Source: Thiocapsa sp035467215 | GTDB lineage: Bacteria; Pseudomonadota; Gammaproteobacteria; Chromatiales; Chromatiaceae | Assembly: GCF_035467215.1 (NCBI RefSeq) | Contig: NZ_DATITZ010000100.1 | Location: forward strand, 1-61,240 | Length of the DNA: 61,240 bases | Direction: 5' to 3' | Shown here: positions 33,727 to 42,713 of the stretch, one piece after another | Numbering within the stretch: the stretch's first letter is position 1 | Layout of the letters: every line of letters begins with the position of its first letter | Notes under the pieces: generated by a model | What the model saw: the letters and a program-made list of their open reading frames with translations, nothing else | What the model was told of the DNA's origin: nothing | Database searches by the model: none | Program-made: the position numbers and the translations under genes

Positions 33727-34659
33727 ATGGGAAGTCGACGCCCCCGAGCGACGCGCCCCGCCGCAGTCTCCGCGATCGGCTCCTCCGAGCCCGCGGCTAA
33801 GCCCGATGCCGCACACCCCGGCCCTTCGCCGGAGAAGCGCTCGCGCCCCGGCGGCGAGGTTTTGGTGAAGATCCGCGGACTGTGCTTTCGCCGCGGCTCG
33901 CAGGTCGTGCTCCACCGGGTCGATATGGATATCCGGCGCGGCGCAGTCACCGCCGTCATGGGGCCGAGCGGCACGGGCAAGACGACCCTGCTCAAGCTGA
34001 TCACCGGGCAGCTGCGCCCGGATGCCGGGAGTATCGAGGTCGACGGCGAGCCCGTGCACACCCTCGGAAAATCGGCCCTGTTCCGGCTGCGTCGGCGCAT
34101 GGGGATGCTGTTTCAGAGCGGGGCACTTCTGACCGACCTGAATGTCTTCGACAACGTCGCTTATCCGCTGCGCGAGCATACGGACCTGAATCCATCGATG
34201 CTGCGTAAGCTCGTGCTGCTCAAGCTCGAGGCGGTCGGTCTGCGCGGCGCACGTGATCTGATGCCGAGCGAGCTCTCGGGCGGGATGGCGCGTCGGGTGG
34301 CCCTGGCCCGCGCGATTGCCCTGGACCCCGACATGATCCTCTACGACGAGCCCTTCACGGGCCAGGATCCCATCTCCAAAGGCATGCTGGTGACCCTGAT
34401 CCGACAGCTCAACGATGCCGCCGGTCTGACGAGCATCCTGGTATCCCACGACGTGGACGAGACGGCGAGCATCGCCGATCACATCTACGTGATCTCTCAC
34501 GGGGAGATCATCGCGCAGGGAACGCCGCAGGAGATCGCCGCGGATCGCTCGGCCTGGGTGCGTCAATTCATGGACGGTCTGCCGGACGGGCCCGTGCATT
34601 TCCACTACCCGGCGCTGCCGTTGGCGGATGATCTGCTGCCGCGGGGAGCGGCCTCATGA
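33727..34659 (+). CDS. mlaF: Phospholipid transport ABC ATPase MlaF
   Basis: A 310-aa ATPase: Walker A MGPSGTGKTTLL, LFQSGALLTDLNVFDNVAYPLREHT (typical of MlaF), signature LSGGMARRVALARA, and Walker B MILYDEPFTGQDPI. With MlaE, MlaD and MlaB it maintains outer-membrane lipid asymmetry. The family core begins at VKIRGLCFRRGS, so the first 45 residues (Pro/Arg-rich) may be untranslated; GTG at 33865 with GCGAGG upstream is the alternative start. It overlaps mlaE by ATGA. Confidence 0.94.
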   Translation: MGSRRPRATRPAAVSAIGSSEPAAKPDAAHPGPSPEKRSRPGGEVLVKIRGLCFRRGSQVVLHRVDMDIRRGAVTAVMGPSGTGKTTLLKLITGQLRPDAGSIEVDGEPVHTLGKSALFRLRRRMGMLFQSGALLTDLNVFDNVAYPLREHTDLNPSMLRKLVLLKLEAVGLRGARDLMPSELSGGMARRVALARAIALDPDMILYDEPFTGQDPISKGMLVTLIRQLNDAAGLTSILVSHDVDETASIADHIYVISHGEIIAQGTPQEIAADRSAWVRQFMDGLPDGPVHFHYPALPLADDLLPRGAAS

Positions 34660-35438
34660 TTCTGGAAGGCTTGGCGCGGCTGGGGCGCAGCGGGCTGGGT
34701 TCGCTCGAGCGACTCGGTCGCGCGCATCTGCTGCTCGCCGGCATGGTGCTGGGCATCGGCGAGATCCTGCGACGTCCGGGTCTGCTGATTGCGCAGCTCT
34801 TCAATATCGGCGTGCTCTCGATGCTGATTATCGGGGTGTCCGGGTTGTTCGTCGGCATGGTGCTGGGCCTTCAGGGTTATTACGTCCTCGCCCAGTTCGG
34901 GGCGGCGGAGAGTCTCGGGGTGATGGTCGCGGCCTCGCTGGTGCGCGAGCTCGGTCCGGTGGTCACGGCCCTTCTGGTGGCCGGGCGTGCCGGCTCCGCC
35001 CTGACCGCCGAGATCGGCCTGATGAAGGCAACCGAGCAGCTCTCGGGTCTGGAGATGATGGCGGTCGATCCAGTGCGCCGCATCCTGACCCCGCGGTTTT
35101 TCGGCGGGGTGCTTGCGATGCCGCTGCTCGCGGCCATGTTCAGCGCGGTCGGTGTGCTCGGCGGCTATTTCGTCGGTGTCGGTTTACTCGGCGTGGATTC
35201 GGGATCCTTCTGGAGCCAGATGCAGTCAAAGGTCGACTTCCACGAGGACATCGTCAACGGCGTGATCAAAAGCGTCGTTTTCGGGGTCGCGGTGACCTGG
35301 ATCGCACTCTTTCAGGGGCATGACTCGGTTCCGACGTCCGAGGGCGTGAGTCGCGCGACGACGCGCTCCGTGGTCCACGCCGCGCTCGCGGTGCTTGGAC
35401 TGGACTTCGTCTTGACGGCCTTGATGTTCGGGGAATGA
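34656..35438 (+). CDS. mlaE: Phospholipid transport permease MlaE
   Basis: A 260-aa inner-membrane protein with five to six hydrophobic segments and the MlaE signature ELGPVVTALLVAGRAGSALTAEIG. It forms the permease dimer to which MlaF and the MlaD hexamer attach. It overlaps both neighbours by ATGA, so mlaF-E-D are translationally coupled. Confidence 0.96.
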   Translation: MILEGLARLGRSGLGSLERLGRAHLLLAGMVLGIGEILRRPGLLIAQLFNIGVLSMLIIGVSGLFVGMVLGLQGYYVLAQFGAAESLGVMVAASLVRELGPVVTALLVAGRAGSALTAEIGLMKATEQLSGLEMMAVDPVRRILTPRFFGGVLAMPLLAAMFSAVGVLGGYFVGVGLLGVDSGSFWSQMQSKVDFHEDIVNGVIKSVVFGVAVTWIALFQGHDSVPTSEGVSRATTRSVVHAALAVLGLDFVLTALMFGE

Positions 35439-35908
35439 TGGGTATGGGAAAACAACGCGGCATCGAGATCTTGGTCGGCCTCTTCATGGCGGTGGGCTTC
35501 GTGGCCCTGTTCTTCCTGGCGATGCAGGTCAGCAACCTGAGCGCGGCGGTCAACAGCGACGGCTATCAATTGACGGCACGATTCTCCAACGTCGGCAGTC
35601 TCAAGGCGCGGTCGCCGGTGAGTATGGCGGGCGTCCGGGTCGGGCGCGTCGAGGCGGTGAGCTTCGACAAAGACACCTACGAGGCGGTGGTGACCATGCG
35701 CATCGATGCGGCCACGGACACCATCCCGGACGACACCTTCGCGAACATCTTCACCGCCGGTTTGCTCGGGGAGCAATACATCGCCCTGGAGCCGGGCGGG
35801 AGCATGGAGTATCTGCGCGACGGCGACGAGATCGCCCACACCCAGTCGGCCCTGATCCTGGAGCAGATGATCGGACAATTCCTATTCAGTAAAGCCGGAG
35901 GCGACTAA
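35435..35908 (+). CDS. mlaD: Phospholipid-binding MCE protein MlaD
   Basis: A 157-aa protein with one N-terminal transmembrane helix (ILVGLFMAVGFVALFFLAM) and one MCE domain (YQLTARFSNVGSLKARSPVSMAGVRVG). MlaD forms a periplasmic hexameric ring with a hydrophobic channel. Length and single MCE domain match E. coli MlaD (183 aa), with a shorter tail. It abuts mlaC by one base. Confidence 0.95.
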   Translation: MMGMGKQRGIEILVGLFMAVGFVALFFLAMQVSNLSAAVNSDGYQLTARFSNVGSLKARSPVSMAGVRVGRVEAVSFDKDTYEAVVTMRIDAATDTIPDDTFANIFTAGLLGEQYIALEPGGSMEYLRDGDEIAHTQSALILEQMIGQFLFSKAGGD

Positions 35909-36525
35909 TGCCCTATCGACGTTCCTTCTTCCTTTTGTTAGCCCTGCTCGGCGTGCTTTGGACGAGTGCGTCCTTCGCCTATGCCGACGACGCGACCGCC
36001 CTGGTCAAGCGCACCACCGAGAATATGCTGAAGACGCTCGAAGCGCGTCGCTCGGAGGTCGACCGCGATCCTTCGCTCATCTTCGGGATGATCGAGAGCG
36101 GTGTCGCCCCGCATTTTGATTTCGAGCGCATCACGCAAGGCGCGGTCGGTCAGTCTTGGCGCGATGCGACACCGTCGCAGCAGCGCGCACTGGTCAACGG
36201 CTTCAAGCAGGTCCTGATTCGCACCTATGCGCGCTCGATCCTGAGCTACGCGGGCGAGGAGATCCGCTACCTGCCGATCAAGCCGGGTCGCCAGCCCTCC
36301 TCCGTGACGGTGTCCACCGAGATCCTCTCGCCCGGTGCCGCGCCGATCCCGGTGGACTACCGGATGCACAACAACGCCGGAGGCTGGAAGGTCTACGACG
36401 TGGTCATCAACAACGCCAGCCTGGTCGGGAACTACCGCACGAGCTTCTCCAACGAGATCCGCCAAGGCGGGATCGACGGTCTGATCGCCAAGCTCGGCGA
36501 GATGAACACCCGGATCCGCGAATGA
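35908..36525 (+). CDS. mlaC: Periplasmic phospholipid shuttle MlaC
   Basis: A 205-aa protein with a signal peptide (SFFLLLALLGVLWTSASFAYA-DD) and a Tol-Tol/MlaC domain (FDFERITQGAVGQSWRDATPSQQ; WKVYDVVINNASLVGNYRTSF). It carries lipids between the outer-membrane MlaA and the MlaFEDB complex. GGAGGCGAC supports the start. It overlaps mlaB by ATGA. Confidence 0.95.
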   Translation: MPYRRSFFLLLALLGVLWTSASFAYADDATALVKRTTENMLKTLEARRSEVDRDPSLIFGMIESGVAPHFDFERITQGAVGQSWRDATPSQQRALVNGFKQVLIRTYARSILSYAGEEIRYLPIKPGRQPSSVTVSTEILSPGAAPIPVDYRMHNNAGGWKVYDVVINNASLVGNYRTSFSNEIRQGGIDGLIAKLGEMNTRIRE

Positions 36526-36836
36526 AGGAGGCGCGTCTGACGCCCCTCGGCGAGGGGCGTTACGCTCTCGGCGGCGTGCTGGACTTCTCGACCGTCAACC
36601 GTGTCGCCGTCGCCGGGGTCACCTTGTTCAAACGGGATGCCTTGGTCGATATCGACCTCGCCGGCGTGGAGTCCGCGAACAGCGCGGGGCTCGCCCTCTT
36701 GTTGGAATGGCTGGACCTGGCCCGCGCACGCGGCGCCCGTCTGACCTATCGGAACCTGCCGGATTCGCTGGTGCGGATCGCTGCCGTGTCGAACCTCGCC
36801 GCACTCTTGCCTATGGAAACCGCCATCGGTCGCTGA
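36522..36836 (+). CDS. mlaB: STAS-domain protein MlaB
   Basis: A 104-aa STAS protein (LGGVLDFSTVNRVAVAG, DIDLAGVESANSAGLALLLEW) with the conserved SANSAG loop. MlaB stabilises and activates the MlaF ATPase. It is last in the operon. The ibaG gene that usually separates mlaB from murA is missing here and is replaced by a compound repeat. Confidence 0.92.
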   Translation: MKEARLTPLGEGRYALGGVLDFSTVNRVAVAGVTLFKRDALVDIDLAGVESANSAGLALLLEWLDLARARGARLTYRNLPDSLVRIAAVSNLAALLPMETAIGR

Positions 36837-36946
36837 AGCTCCCGTGTCAAGGAGTGTCGTTGCCCGGATGTCGACGCGCCTGCGCGGTCCCGCCGTCGAT
36901 CACATCAACCCAACCGTTTCCGGGCCTTCATCTCCTAAGAAACGGT

Positions 36947-37134
36947 TAAAGTCCGGAGCGAGAGGCTCACTTTCAAGTGAATTCGACGTTTTGTGTCTTC
37001 ATCGCTTTTGGCGGGGACGCGGTTTAAAATGATCTATTTTTTAATATCTTAAACCGCGCCAACTCCGGCGGTCGTCAAGTCTGCCGGGGCCGACCCCATC
37101 CAAAAACATGGCATACCGCTCTGTGCGCGGTTTA
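36947..37134 (-). repeat. Compound hairpin element, inverted (class B E15 + 23-bp linker + class A E16)
   Basis: Read on the minus strand this is the same A-linker-B composite as 6297-6487. Class A is at 37050-37134, the linker at 37027-37049 (identical to the 6382-6404 linker on the reverse strand), and class B at 36947-37026 with a decayed outer end. It fills the mlaB-murA gap. Confidence 0.87.
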
Positions 37135-37142
37135 AGGTCTTC

Positions 37143-38423
37143 ATGGATAAGCTTCTCATCACTGGCGGTACCCCGTTGCAGGGTCAGGTTCGGGCATCCG
37201 GCGCGAAGAACGCGGCCTTGCCGATCCTCGCCGCCACCCTCCTGGCCGATGCGCCGGTGACGCTCGTCAACATCCCGCGTCTGCGCGACATCAGAACAAC
37301 CCTGGATCTGCTCGGGCGCATGGGTGCCTCCTTGTCGCTCCAAGACGGCGGTCGTGTCGAGGTGCAACCCCGCGAGCTGACCAGCTTCGCCGCGCCCTAC
37401 GAGCTCGTGAAGACCATGCGTGCCTCGATCCTGGTGCTCGGGCCGCTGATCGCGCGCTACGGTCAGGCGGATGTCTCCTTGCCCGGCGGCTGTGCGATCG
37501 GCGCGCGGCCGGTCAACCTGCATATCGACGGGCTGCGCGCCATGGGCGCGGAGATCCACGTGGAGGGCGGCTACATCCGTGCGCGTGCGCAACGTCTGCA
37601 TGGCGCGCGCCTGGTGATGGATATGGTTTCGGTCACGGGCACCGAGAATCTGCTGATGGCCGCGACCCTGGCGAATGGCGAGACGGTGATCGAGAATGCG
37701 GCACGGGAGCCGGAGGTGATCGATCTCGCCGATTTCCTGATCGCCTTAGGTGCGCGGATCGAGGGTGCGGGAACCGACCGGATTTATGTGCAGGGCTTGG
37801 AGCGTCTCGGCGGAGGCAGCTACCAGGTGATGCCCGATCGGATCGAGACCGGGACCTTCCTGGTCGGTGCGGCCATGACCGGCGGCTGTGTCACGGTCAC
37901 CCACACCCGTCCGGATTGTCTGGATGCCGTACTCCAGAAGCTGCGCGAGGCCGGCGCCGAGATCGAGGTCGGCACGGATTCGATCCGACTCGACATGCAG
38001 GGCAGACGCCCCCGCGCCGTCGACATCCACACGGCACCGCACCCCGCGTTTCCGACCGATATGCAGGCCCAGTTCTGCGCCTTGAACAGCATCGCCGAAG
38101 GGGTCGGGACCATCACCGAGACCATCTTCGAGAACCGCTTCATGCATGTGCTCGAGCTGCAGCGCATGGGCGCGGACATCCGTATCGAGGGCAATGTCGC
38201 CATCTGTCGAGGTGTCGAGCGTCTGACCGCCGCGCCCGTCATGGCCACGGATCTGCGCGCCTCCGCCGGTCTGGTGCTGGCCGGGCTGGTCGCGTCGGGC
38301 GAGACGCTGATCGACCGCATCTATCACCTCGACCGCGGTTATGACAACATCGAGGCAAAGCTCTCGGACCTGGGTGCGGCGATTCGCCGAATCCCGGGCG
38401 CCGGCACAGGTACGAGCCGATAG
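37143..38423 (+). CDS. murA: UDP-N-acetylglucosamine 1-carboxyvinyltransferase
   Basis: A 426-aa MurA (EPSP synthase fold), first committed step of peptidoglycan synthesis. K22 and N23 (SGAKNAALP) bind substrate and C117 in LPGGCAIGARP is the PEP-adduct cysteine targeted by fosfomycin. The start lies eight bases after the compound repeat, with AAGG just inside the element edge serving as Shine-Dalgarno. The mla-murA-hisG order is common in gammaproteobacteria. Confidence 0.97.
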   Translation: MDKLLITGGTPLQGQVRASGAKNAALPILAATLLADAPVTLVNIPRLRDIRTTLDLLGRMGASLSLQDGGRVEVQPRELTSFAAPYELVKTMRASILVLGPLIARYGQADVSLPGGCAIGARPVNLHIDGLRAMGAEIHVEGGYIRARAQRLHGARLVMDMVSVTGTENLLMAATLANGETVIENAAREPEVIDLADFLIALGARIEGAGTDRIYVQGLERLGGGSYQVMPDRIETGTFLVGAAMTGGCVTVTHTRPDCLDAVLQKLREAGAEIEVGTDSIRLDMQGRRPRAVDIHTAPHPAFPTDMQAQFCALNSIAEGVGTITETIFENRFMHVLELQRMGADIRIEGNVAICRGVERLTAAPVMATDLRASAGLVLAGLVASGETLIDRIYHLDRGYDNIEAKLSDLGAAIRRIPGAGTGTSR

Positions 38424-38454
38424 GGGCTACTCGCAGCTACAGGACAGCGACATC

Positions 38455-39141
38455 ATGAGTCTCGACACGCCGCTTACCATCGCGCTCTCCAAGGGCCGGA
38501 TCTTCGACGAGACCCTGCCGCTCCTGGCGCATGCCGGGATCGAGCCGGTCGACGACCCCGAGACCAGCCGCAAGCTGATCCTCGAAACCAACATGGCGCA
38601 CGTGCGCTTTCTCATCATCCGCGCGAGCGACGTGCCGACCTATGTCCAGTACGGCGCGGCGGATCTGGGCGTCTCGGGCAAGGACGTGCTGCTCGAGCAC
38701 GGCGGCGAAGGACTCTACGAGCCGCTCGACCTCGGTATCGCGCGCTGTAGTCTGATGGTCGCCGGTCTGCCGGACGTGGCGGCGCCGACGACGCGGCGGC
38801 TGCGTATCGCGACCAAGTATGTCAAAAGCGCCGAGCGCTACTACGCCTCCAAGGGCGAGCAGGTCGAGATCATCAAGCTCTACGGCTCGATGGAGCTCGC
38901 ACCCCTGGTCCATCTGTCCGATCGCATCGTCGATCTGGTGGAGAGCGGCAACACCTTGAAGGCCAACGGGCTCGTTCCGCTCGAGCATATCGCCGACATC
39001 AGCTCGCGCCTGGTGGTCAACAAGGCCTCCTGGAAGATGAAACATGCCGCGGTGACGTCCTTGCTGGACGCGCTGCGCGAGGCCGTCGCAGGCCGATCGA
39101 CACCGACACAAACGGACCGGACGCGCGGGCCGGGGAGCTGA
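38455..39141 (+). CDS. hisG: ATP phosphoribosyltransferase, short form
   Basis: A 228-aa HisG of the short type, lacking the C-terminal ACT-like regulatory domain. It begins LTIALSKGRIFDETLPLL and contains ESGNTLKANGLVPLEHI. Short HisG needs the HisRS-like regulatory subunit HisZ, which is not in this window. It is first in histidine synthesis and sits 31 bases after murA, followed six bases later by hisD. Confidence 0.94.
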   Translation: MSLDTPLTIALSKGRIFDETLPLLAHAGIEPVDDPETSRKLILETNMAHVRFLIIRASDVPTYVQYGAADLGVSGKDVLLEHGGEGLYEPLDLGIARCSLMVAGLPDVAAPTTRRLRIATKYVKSAERYYASKGEQVEIIKLYGSMELAPLVHLSDRIVDLVESGNTLKANGLVPLEHIADISSRLVVNKASWKMKHAAVTSLLDALREAVAGRSTPTQTDRTRGPGS

Positions 39142-39147
39142 GCATCC

Positions 39148-40476
39148 ATGAACGCCATGAGACGTCTCTCGACGACCGACCCTGACTTCCATGCCGACTT
39201 GGACGGCCTGCTCGCCTGGGATTCGGTCTCGGACGATCGGGTCCAGCAGACGGTCGCCGACATCATCCGCGACCTGCGCACGCGCGGCGATGCCGCGTTG
39301 CTCGACTACACGACGCGCTTCGATCGTTGGACACCCGCCTGCGCCGCCGATCTGGAGATCCCGCGGGCGCGATTAGAAGCGGCGTGGGGACGCATCCCGG
39401 CGGCGCAGCGCGAGGCCCTGCAGACAGCCGGCGCACGCATCCGCGCCTATGCCGAGCACCAAAGGCTCGAGAGCTGGAGCTACACCGAGGCCGACGGCAC
39501 CCTGCTGGGTCAGCAGGTCACGCCGCTGGATCGTGTCGGGCTCTATGTTCCGGGCGGCAAGGCGGCCTATCCCTCCTCGGTCCTGATGAACGCCATCCCC
39601 GCCAAGGTCGCCGGTGTCGGCGAGCTGATCATGGTCGTGCCCACGCCCGACGGGGAGCTCAACGAGCTGGTCCTGGCGGCGGCCCATATCTCCGGAACGG
39701 ATCGCGCCTTCGCCGTGGGCGGGGCGCAGGCGGTGGCGGCGCTTGCCTTCGGGACCGAAACCGTTCCGGGTGTGGACAAGATCGTCGGACCCGGCAACAT
39801 CTACGTGGCCACGGCCAAACGCGTCGTCTTCGGGCAGGTCGGCATCGACATGGTCGCCGGCCCCTCGGAGATCCTGGTGGTCTGCGACGGCCGGACGGAT
39901 CCGGACTGGATCGCGATGGACCTCTTCTCGCAGGCCGAGCACGACGAGGACGCCCAATCCATCCTGGTGAGCTGGGATACGGACTTCCTGGATCGGGTCG
40001 CAGCGAGTGTCGAACGGCTGCTCCCGACCATGGAGCGCGAGACCATCATCGCGACCGCATTGCGCGGACGCGGGGCCATGATCCAAGCGCGCGACCTGGA
40101 GGATGCCGTCGCCGTCGCCAACCGGATCGCGCCCGAGCATCTGGAGCTGTCGGTCGAAGACCCGCAGGCCATCGTGGGCCGGATCCGTCACGCCGGCGCC
40201 ATCTTCATGGGGCGCTACACCGCCGAGGCGGTCGGCGACTATTGCGCCGGGCCGAACCATGTCTTGCCGACCTCGCGCACGGCGCGGTTTTCGTCCCCGC
40301 TGGGGGTCTACGACTTCCAGAAGCGATCCAGCCTTATCATGGCCTCGGCCGCCGGTGCGGCAGAGTTGGCCAAGACCGCTTCCGTTTTGGCTCGGGGGGA
40401 GGGGCTCACCGCACATGCACGCTCGGCGGAATATCGCGGCGAGGCGCAGTCGCCGGTCGAGCCTGGTTCAGCCTAG
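39148..40476 (+). CDS. hisD: Histidinol dehydrogenase
   Basis: A 442-aa HisD, which oxidises histidinol to histidine in two NAD-dependent steps. Conserved segments are VGLYVPGGKAAYPSSVLMN, VDKIVGPGNIYVATAKR, DMVAGPSEILV, and the zinc/catalytic QAEHDEDAQSIL. GGGGAGC supports the start. It follows hisG in the hisGDC order. Confidence 0.97.
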   Translation: MNAMRRLSTTDPDFHADLDGLLAWDSVSDDRVQQTVADIIRDLRTRGDAALLDYTTRFDRWTPACAADLEIPRARLEAAWGRIPAAQREALQTAGARIRAYAEHQRLESWSYTEADGTLLGQQVTPLDRVGLYVPGGKAAYPSSVLMNAIPAKVAGVGELIMVVPTPDGELNELVLAAAHISGTDRAFAVGGAQAVAALAFGTETVPGVDKIVGPGNIYVATAKRVVFGQVGIDMVAGPSEILVVCDGRTDPDWIAMDLFSQAEHDEDAQSILVSWDTDFLDRVAASVERLLPTMERETIIATALRGRGAMIQARDLEDAVAVANRIAPEHLELSVEDPQAIVGRIRHAGAIFMGRYTAEAVGDYCAGPNHVLPTSRTARFSSPLGVYDFQKRSSLIMASAAGAAELAKTASVLARGEGLTAHARSAEYRGEAQSPVEPGSA

Positions 40477-40517
40477 TGGAGCAGTGCAGAGATTCCGAGA
40501 CCGTCCGAGTTCATCCT

Positions 40518-40581
40518 CGTTGTCGTAATCGATCATCGATAAGACCACGATTACGACAACGACAACGACAACGACAACGAA
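40518..40581. repeat. Inverted repeat merging into a (CGACAA)n array
   Basis: CGTTGTCGTAATC (40518-40530) pairs with GATTACGACAACG (40549-40561), a 13-bp perfect stem with an 18-base loop. The right arm continues as about four and a half CGACAA units (40554-40581). It fills the hisD-hisC gap (154 bases). Slippage in the array and a transcriptional pause are both plausible. Confidence 0.75.
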
Positions 40582-40630
40582 CGATCTCGACACATCTGCC
40601 GCGCTGCACTAGGACTTTCGCGAGACGCCC

Positions 40631-41707
40631 ATGCATGACCTGATCAGCCAGCTCATTCGTCCCGATATCCGTTCACTGACGGCCTATCACGTCCCGGACC
40701 CGGCGGGACTGGTGAAGCTCGATGCCATGGAGAACCCCTACGGTTGGCCGGAGGCACTCAAGTCCGAGTGGCTCGAGGTCCTGCATGAGGTCGCCCTGAA
40801 CCGCTATCCGGATCCGCAGGGTACGGCGGTCCAGACGGCCTTGCGCGAGGCGATGAGTATCCCGGCGGACATGGGGTTGCTCCTGGGTAACGGCTCCGAC
40901 GAGCTAATCCAGATGCTCGCCATCGCCGTCGCGCAGCCCGGACGCAAGGTCCTGTCGCTGGATCCGGGCTTCGTCATGTACCGCATGATTGCCCGCTTCG
41001 CCGGCATGGACTATGTCGGCGTGCCCCTGCGCCCGGACGACTTCTCGATCGATCTGCCGGCGACGCTCGACGCTATCGAGCGCGAGCAGCCGGCATTGGT
41101 CTATCTGGCCTATCCGAACAACCCGACCGGCAATCGCTTCGATGCCGACGACATGGTGCGCATCATCGAGGCGGCGCCCGGCCTGGTCATCGTCGACGAG
41201 GCCTATGCGCCCTTCACGGATTGCAGTTTCCTGGGGCTCCTCGGCGACTGGCAGAACCTCTTGGTCATGCGCACCGTCTCGAAGATGGGGCTGGCCGGGA
41301 TCCGGCTGGGGTATCTGGTCGGTCCGCCGGACTGGCTCGAGCAGATCGACAAGGTGCGCCTGCCGTACAACATCAATGTCTTGACCCAGGCATCCGCGGC
41401 CTTTGCCCTAAAGCACAAGCCACTCCTCGATGAGCAGGCACGGATGATTCGGGCGGAACGTCAGCGTCTCCAGAGCGCGCTCGCGACCCTGAACGGCGTC
41501 CACGCCTATCCGAGCGAGGCCAATTTCATCTTGTTGCGTGTCGCCGAGGATCGCGCCGACACCATCTTCAAGGGGCTGAAGGATCAGGGTATCTTGATCA
41601 AGAACCTCAACGGCGCGCACCCCATGCTGGATGAGTGTCTGCGGGTGACGGTCGGTCGGGCCGAGGAGAACGCGGCCTTTCTCGGTGTCTTGACCAGACT
41701 GCTTTAG
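40631..41707 (+). CDS. hisC: Histidinol-phosphate aminotransferase
   Basis: A 358-aa class I/II PLP aminotransferase. KLDAMENPYGWP binds substrate, NPTGN and DEAY are typical, and K218 (RTVSKMGLAG) is the PLP lysine. It is third in the hisGDC run, after a repeat-bearing gap. The downstream 170 bases hold no gene I would trust. Confidence 0.96.
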   Translation: MHDLISQLIRPDIRSLTAYHVPDPAGLVKLDAMENPYGWPEALKSEWLEVLHEVALNRYPDPQGTAVQTALREAMSIPADMGLLLGNGSDELIQMLAIAVAQPGRKVLSLDPGFVMYRMIARFAGMDYVGVPLRPDDFSIDLPATLDAIEREQPALVYLAYPNNPTGNRFDADDMVRIIEAAPGLVIVDEAYAPFTDCSFLGLLGDWQNLLVMRTVSKMGLAGIRLGYLVGPPDWLEQIDKVRLPYNINVLTQASAAFALKHKPLLDEQARMIRAERQRLQSALATLNGVHAYPSEANFILLRVAEDRADTIFKGLKDQGILIKNLNGAHPMLDECLRVTVGRAEENAAFLGVLTRLL

Positions 41708-41879
41708 GGTGCGTGGCAAGGCCTTGGCCCTACTACGGCGGACTGTCGGCGCAAGCATCTGACTTGCGAGGTATTGCGTGCGGCGTCGGCGAGAACCCGG
41801 GATCTCGCAAAGACATTGCGGGTCGCCGACGATACCCTCGTGATCGAATGATTCATCAAAACCGGATCGGAGGAACCCG

Positions 41880-42107
41880 ATGACCGATCATGTCGAGAAC
41901 CTTATTCTGGAACACCTGCGGCACATTCGGGCACGAATCGATCAGATGGCCGAAGATACGAGCACCATCAAGCTTCGCTTGTCGTCGCTCGAATCCCAAG
42001 TCGCCGGTTTGCACGGCGACAACGCCATTGCGCACCAACGCATGGATCAAATCGAGGGGCGCCTTGGGCGGATCGAGCGGCGGCTCGATCTGCACGAACC
42101 CGCTTAA
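41880..42107 (+). CDS. Small coiled-coil protein
   Basis: A 75-aa hypothetical with strong CGGAGGAACCCG before the ATG. It consists of amphipathic helix and coiled coil (LEHLRHIRARIDQMAEDTST; RMDQIEGRLGRIERRLDL). Similar short proteins are often found beside toxin-antitoxin or mobile genes in environmental proteobacteria, but function is unknown. Confidence 0.7.
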   Translation: MTDHVENLILEHLRHIRARIDQMAEDTSTIKLRLSSLESQVAGLHGDNAIAHQRMDQIEGRLGRIERRLDLHEPA

Positions 42108-42169
42108 CCGGCCACTAAAAAGTCGTGTCCGGCGGAATGCCCACCGATGAAAAAATGCTGCGCCCGGGA

Positions 42170-42661
42170 TTATGAGTCCGTGTGTATGACGCGGATCCGA
42201 TCACCCGTTTTTAGTCCCAACTCGGCGGCGCGCCCCGCCCGCAGCTCGAGCACCTGATCGACCGCTCGCTTGAAGGGGCCGTAGCTCGGGCAGGACGCCT
42301 CGAGGCAGGGCGGGACCTGCTCTGCCAATGCCACGACCCGACCTTCGTACATGAAGACGAGGTCGAGCGGGACCGGGACGTTCTTCATCCACATTCGGAT
42401 CGGACGCGAAGGATCGGCAGGGAACAGCATCCCGCGATCCTCCGCAAGGGCCGGTCTGAACATGAGTCCCCGTGCGCGCTCCTGCGGCGTGCGTGCGACC
42501 TCCAAGAGAATGGTTTCCGAGCCCACCTCGGCCTTGGCCGAGATCGGCAGGTATTGGGGCTCGGTCGCCGGGGCATCGCCCATCGCGATGTTCATGGACA
42601 ACCAGAGTGCCGCAGCGGCGGCCGGGACGATGAGAATCAGGTTTCTCACTCGGTCGATCAT
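42170..42661 (-). CDS. DUF192 family secreted protein
   Basis: A 163-aa protein with an N-terminal signal or anchor helix (LILIVPAAAAALWLSMNIAMG) and a DUF192 domain: LEVARTPQERARGLMFRP, MLFPADPSRPIRMWMKN, LELRAGRAAELGLKTGD. The family is a small beta-barrel of unknown function in envelopes of bacteria and archaea. It is divergent from the CIA30-type gene, with about 50 bases between starts. Confidence 0.9.
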   Translation of the reverse strand: MIDRVRNLILIVPAAAAALWLSMNIAMGDAPATEPQYLPISAKAEVGSETILLEVARTPQERARGLMFRPALAEDRGMLFPADPSRPIRMWMKNVPVPLDLVFMYEGRVVALAEQVPPCLEASCPSYGPFKRAVDQVLELRAGRAAELGLKTGDRIRVIHTDS

Positions 42662-42713
42662 GGGGGCATCCAGGTTGCGTGATGTCGGGAATCACCTATC
42701 TTTCAGTCAGCCA

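Noticed and set aside
41756..41850. A possible decayed small gene before the 75-aa coiled-coil gene (frame ending ...LRVADDTLVIE)
   Set aside because: It is too short, has no start or Shine-Dalgarno, and no family is recognised. It could be a relic of an antitoxin but the evidence is too thin.
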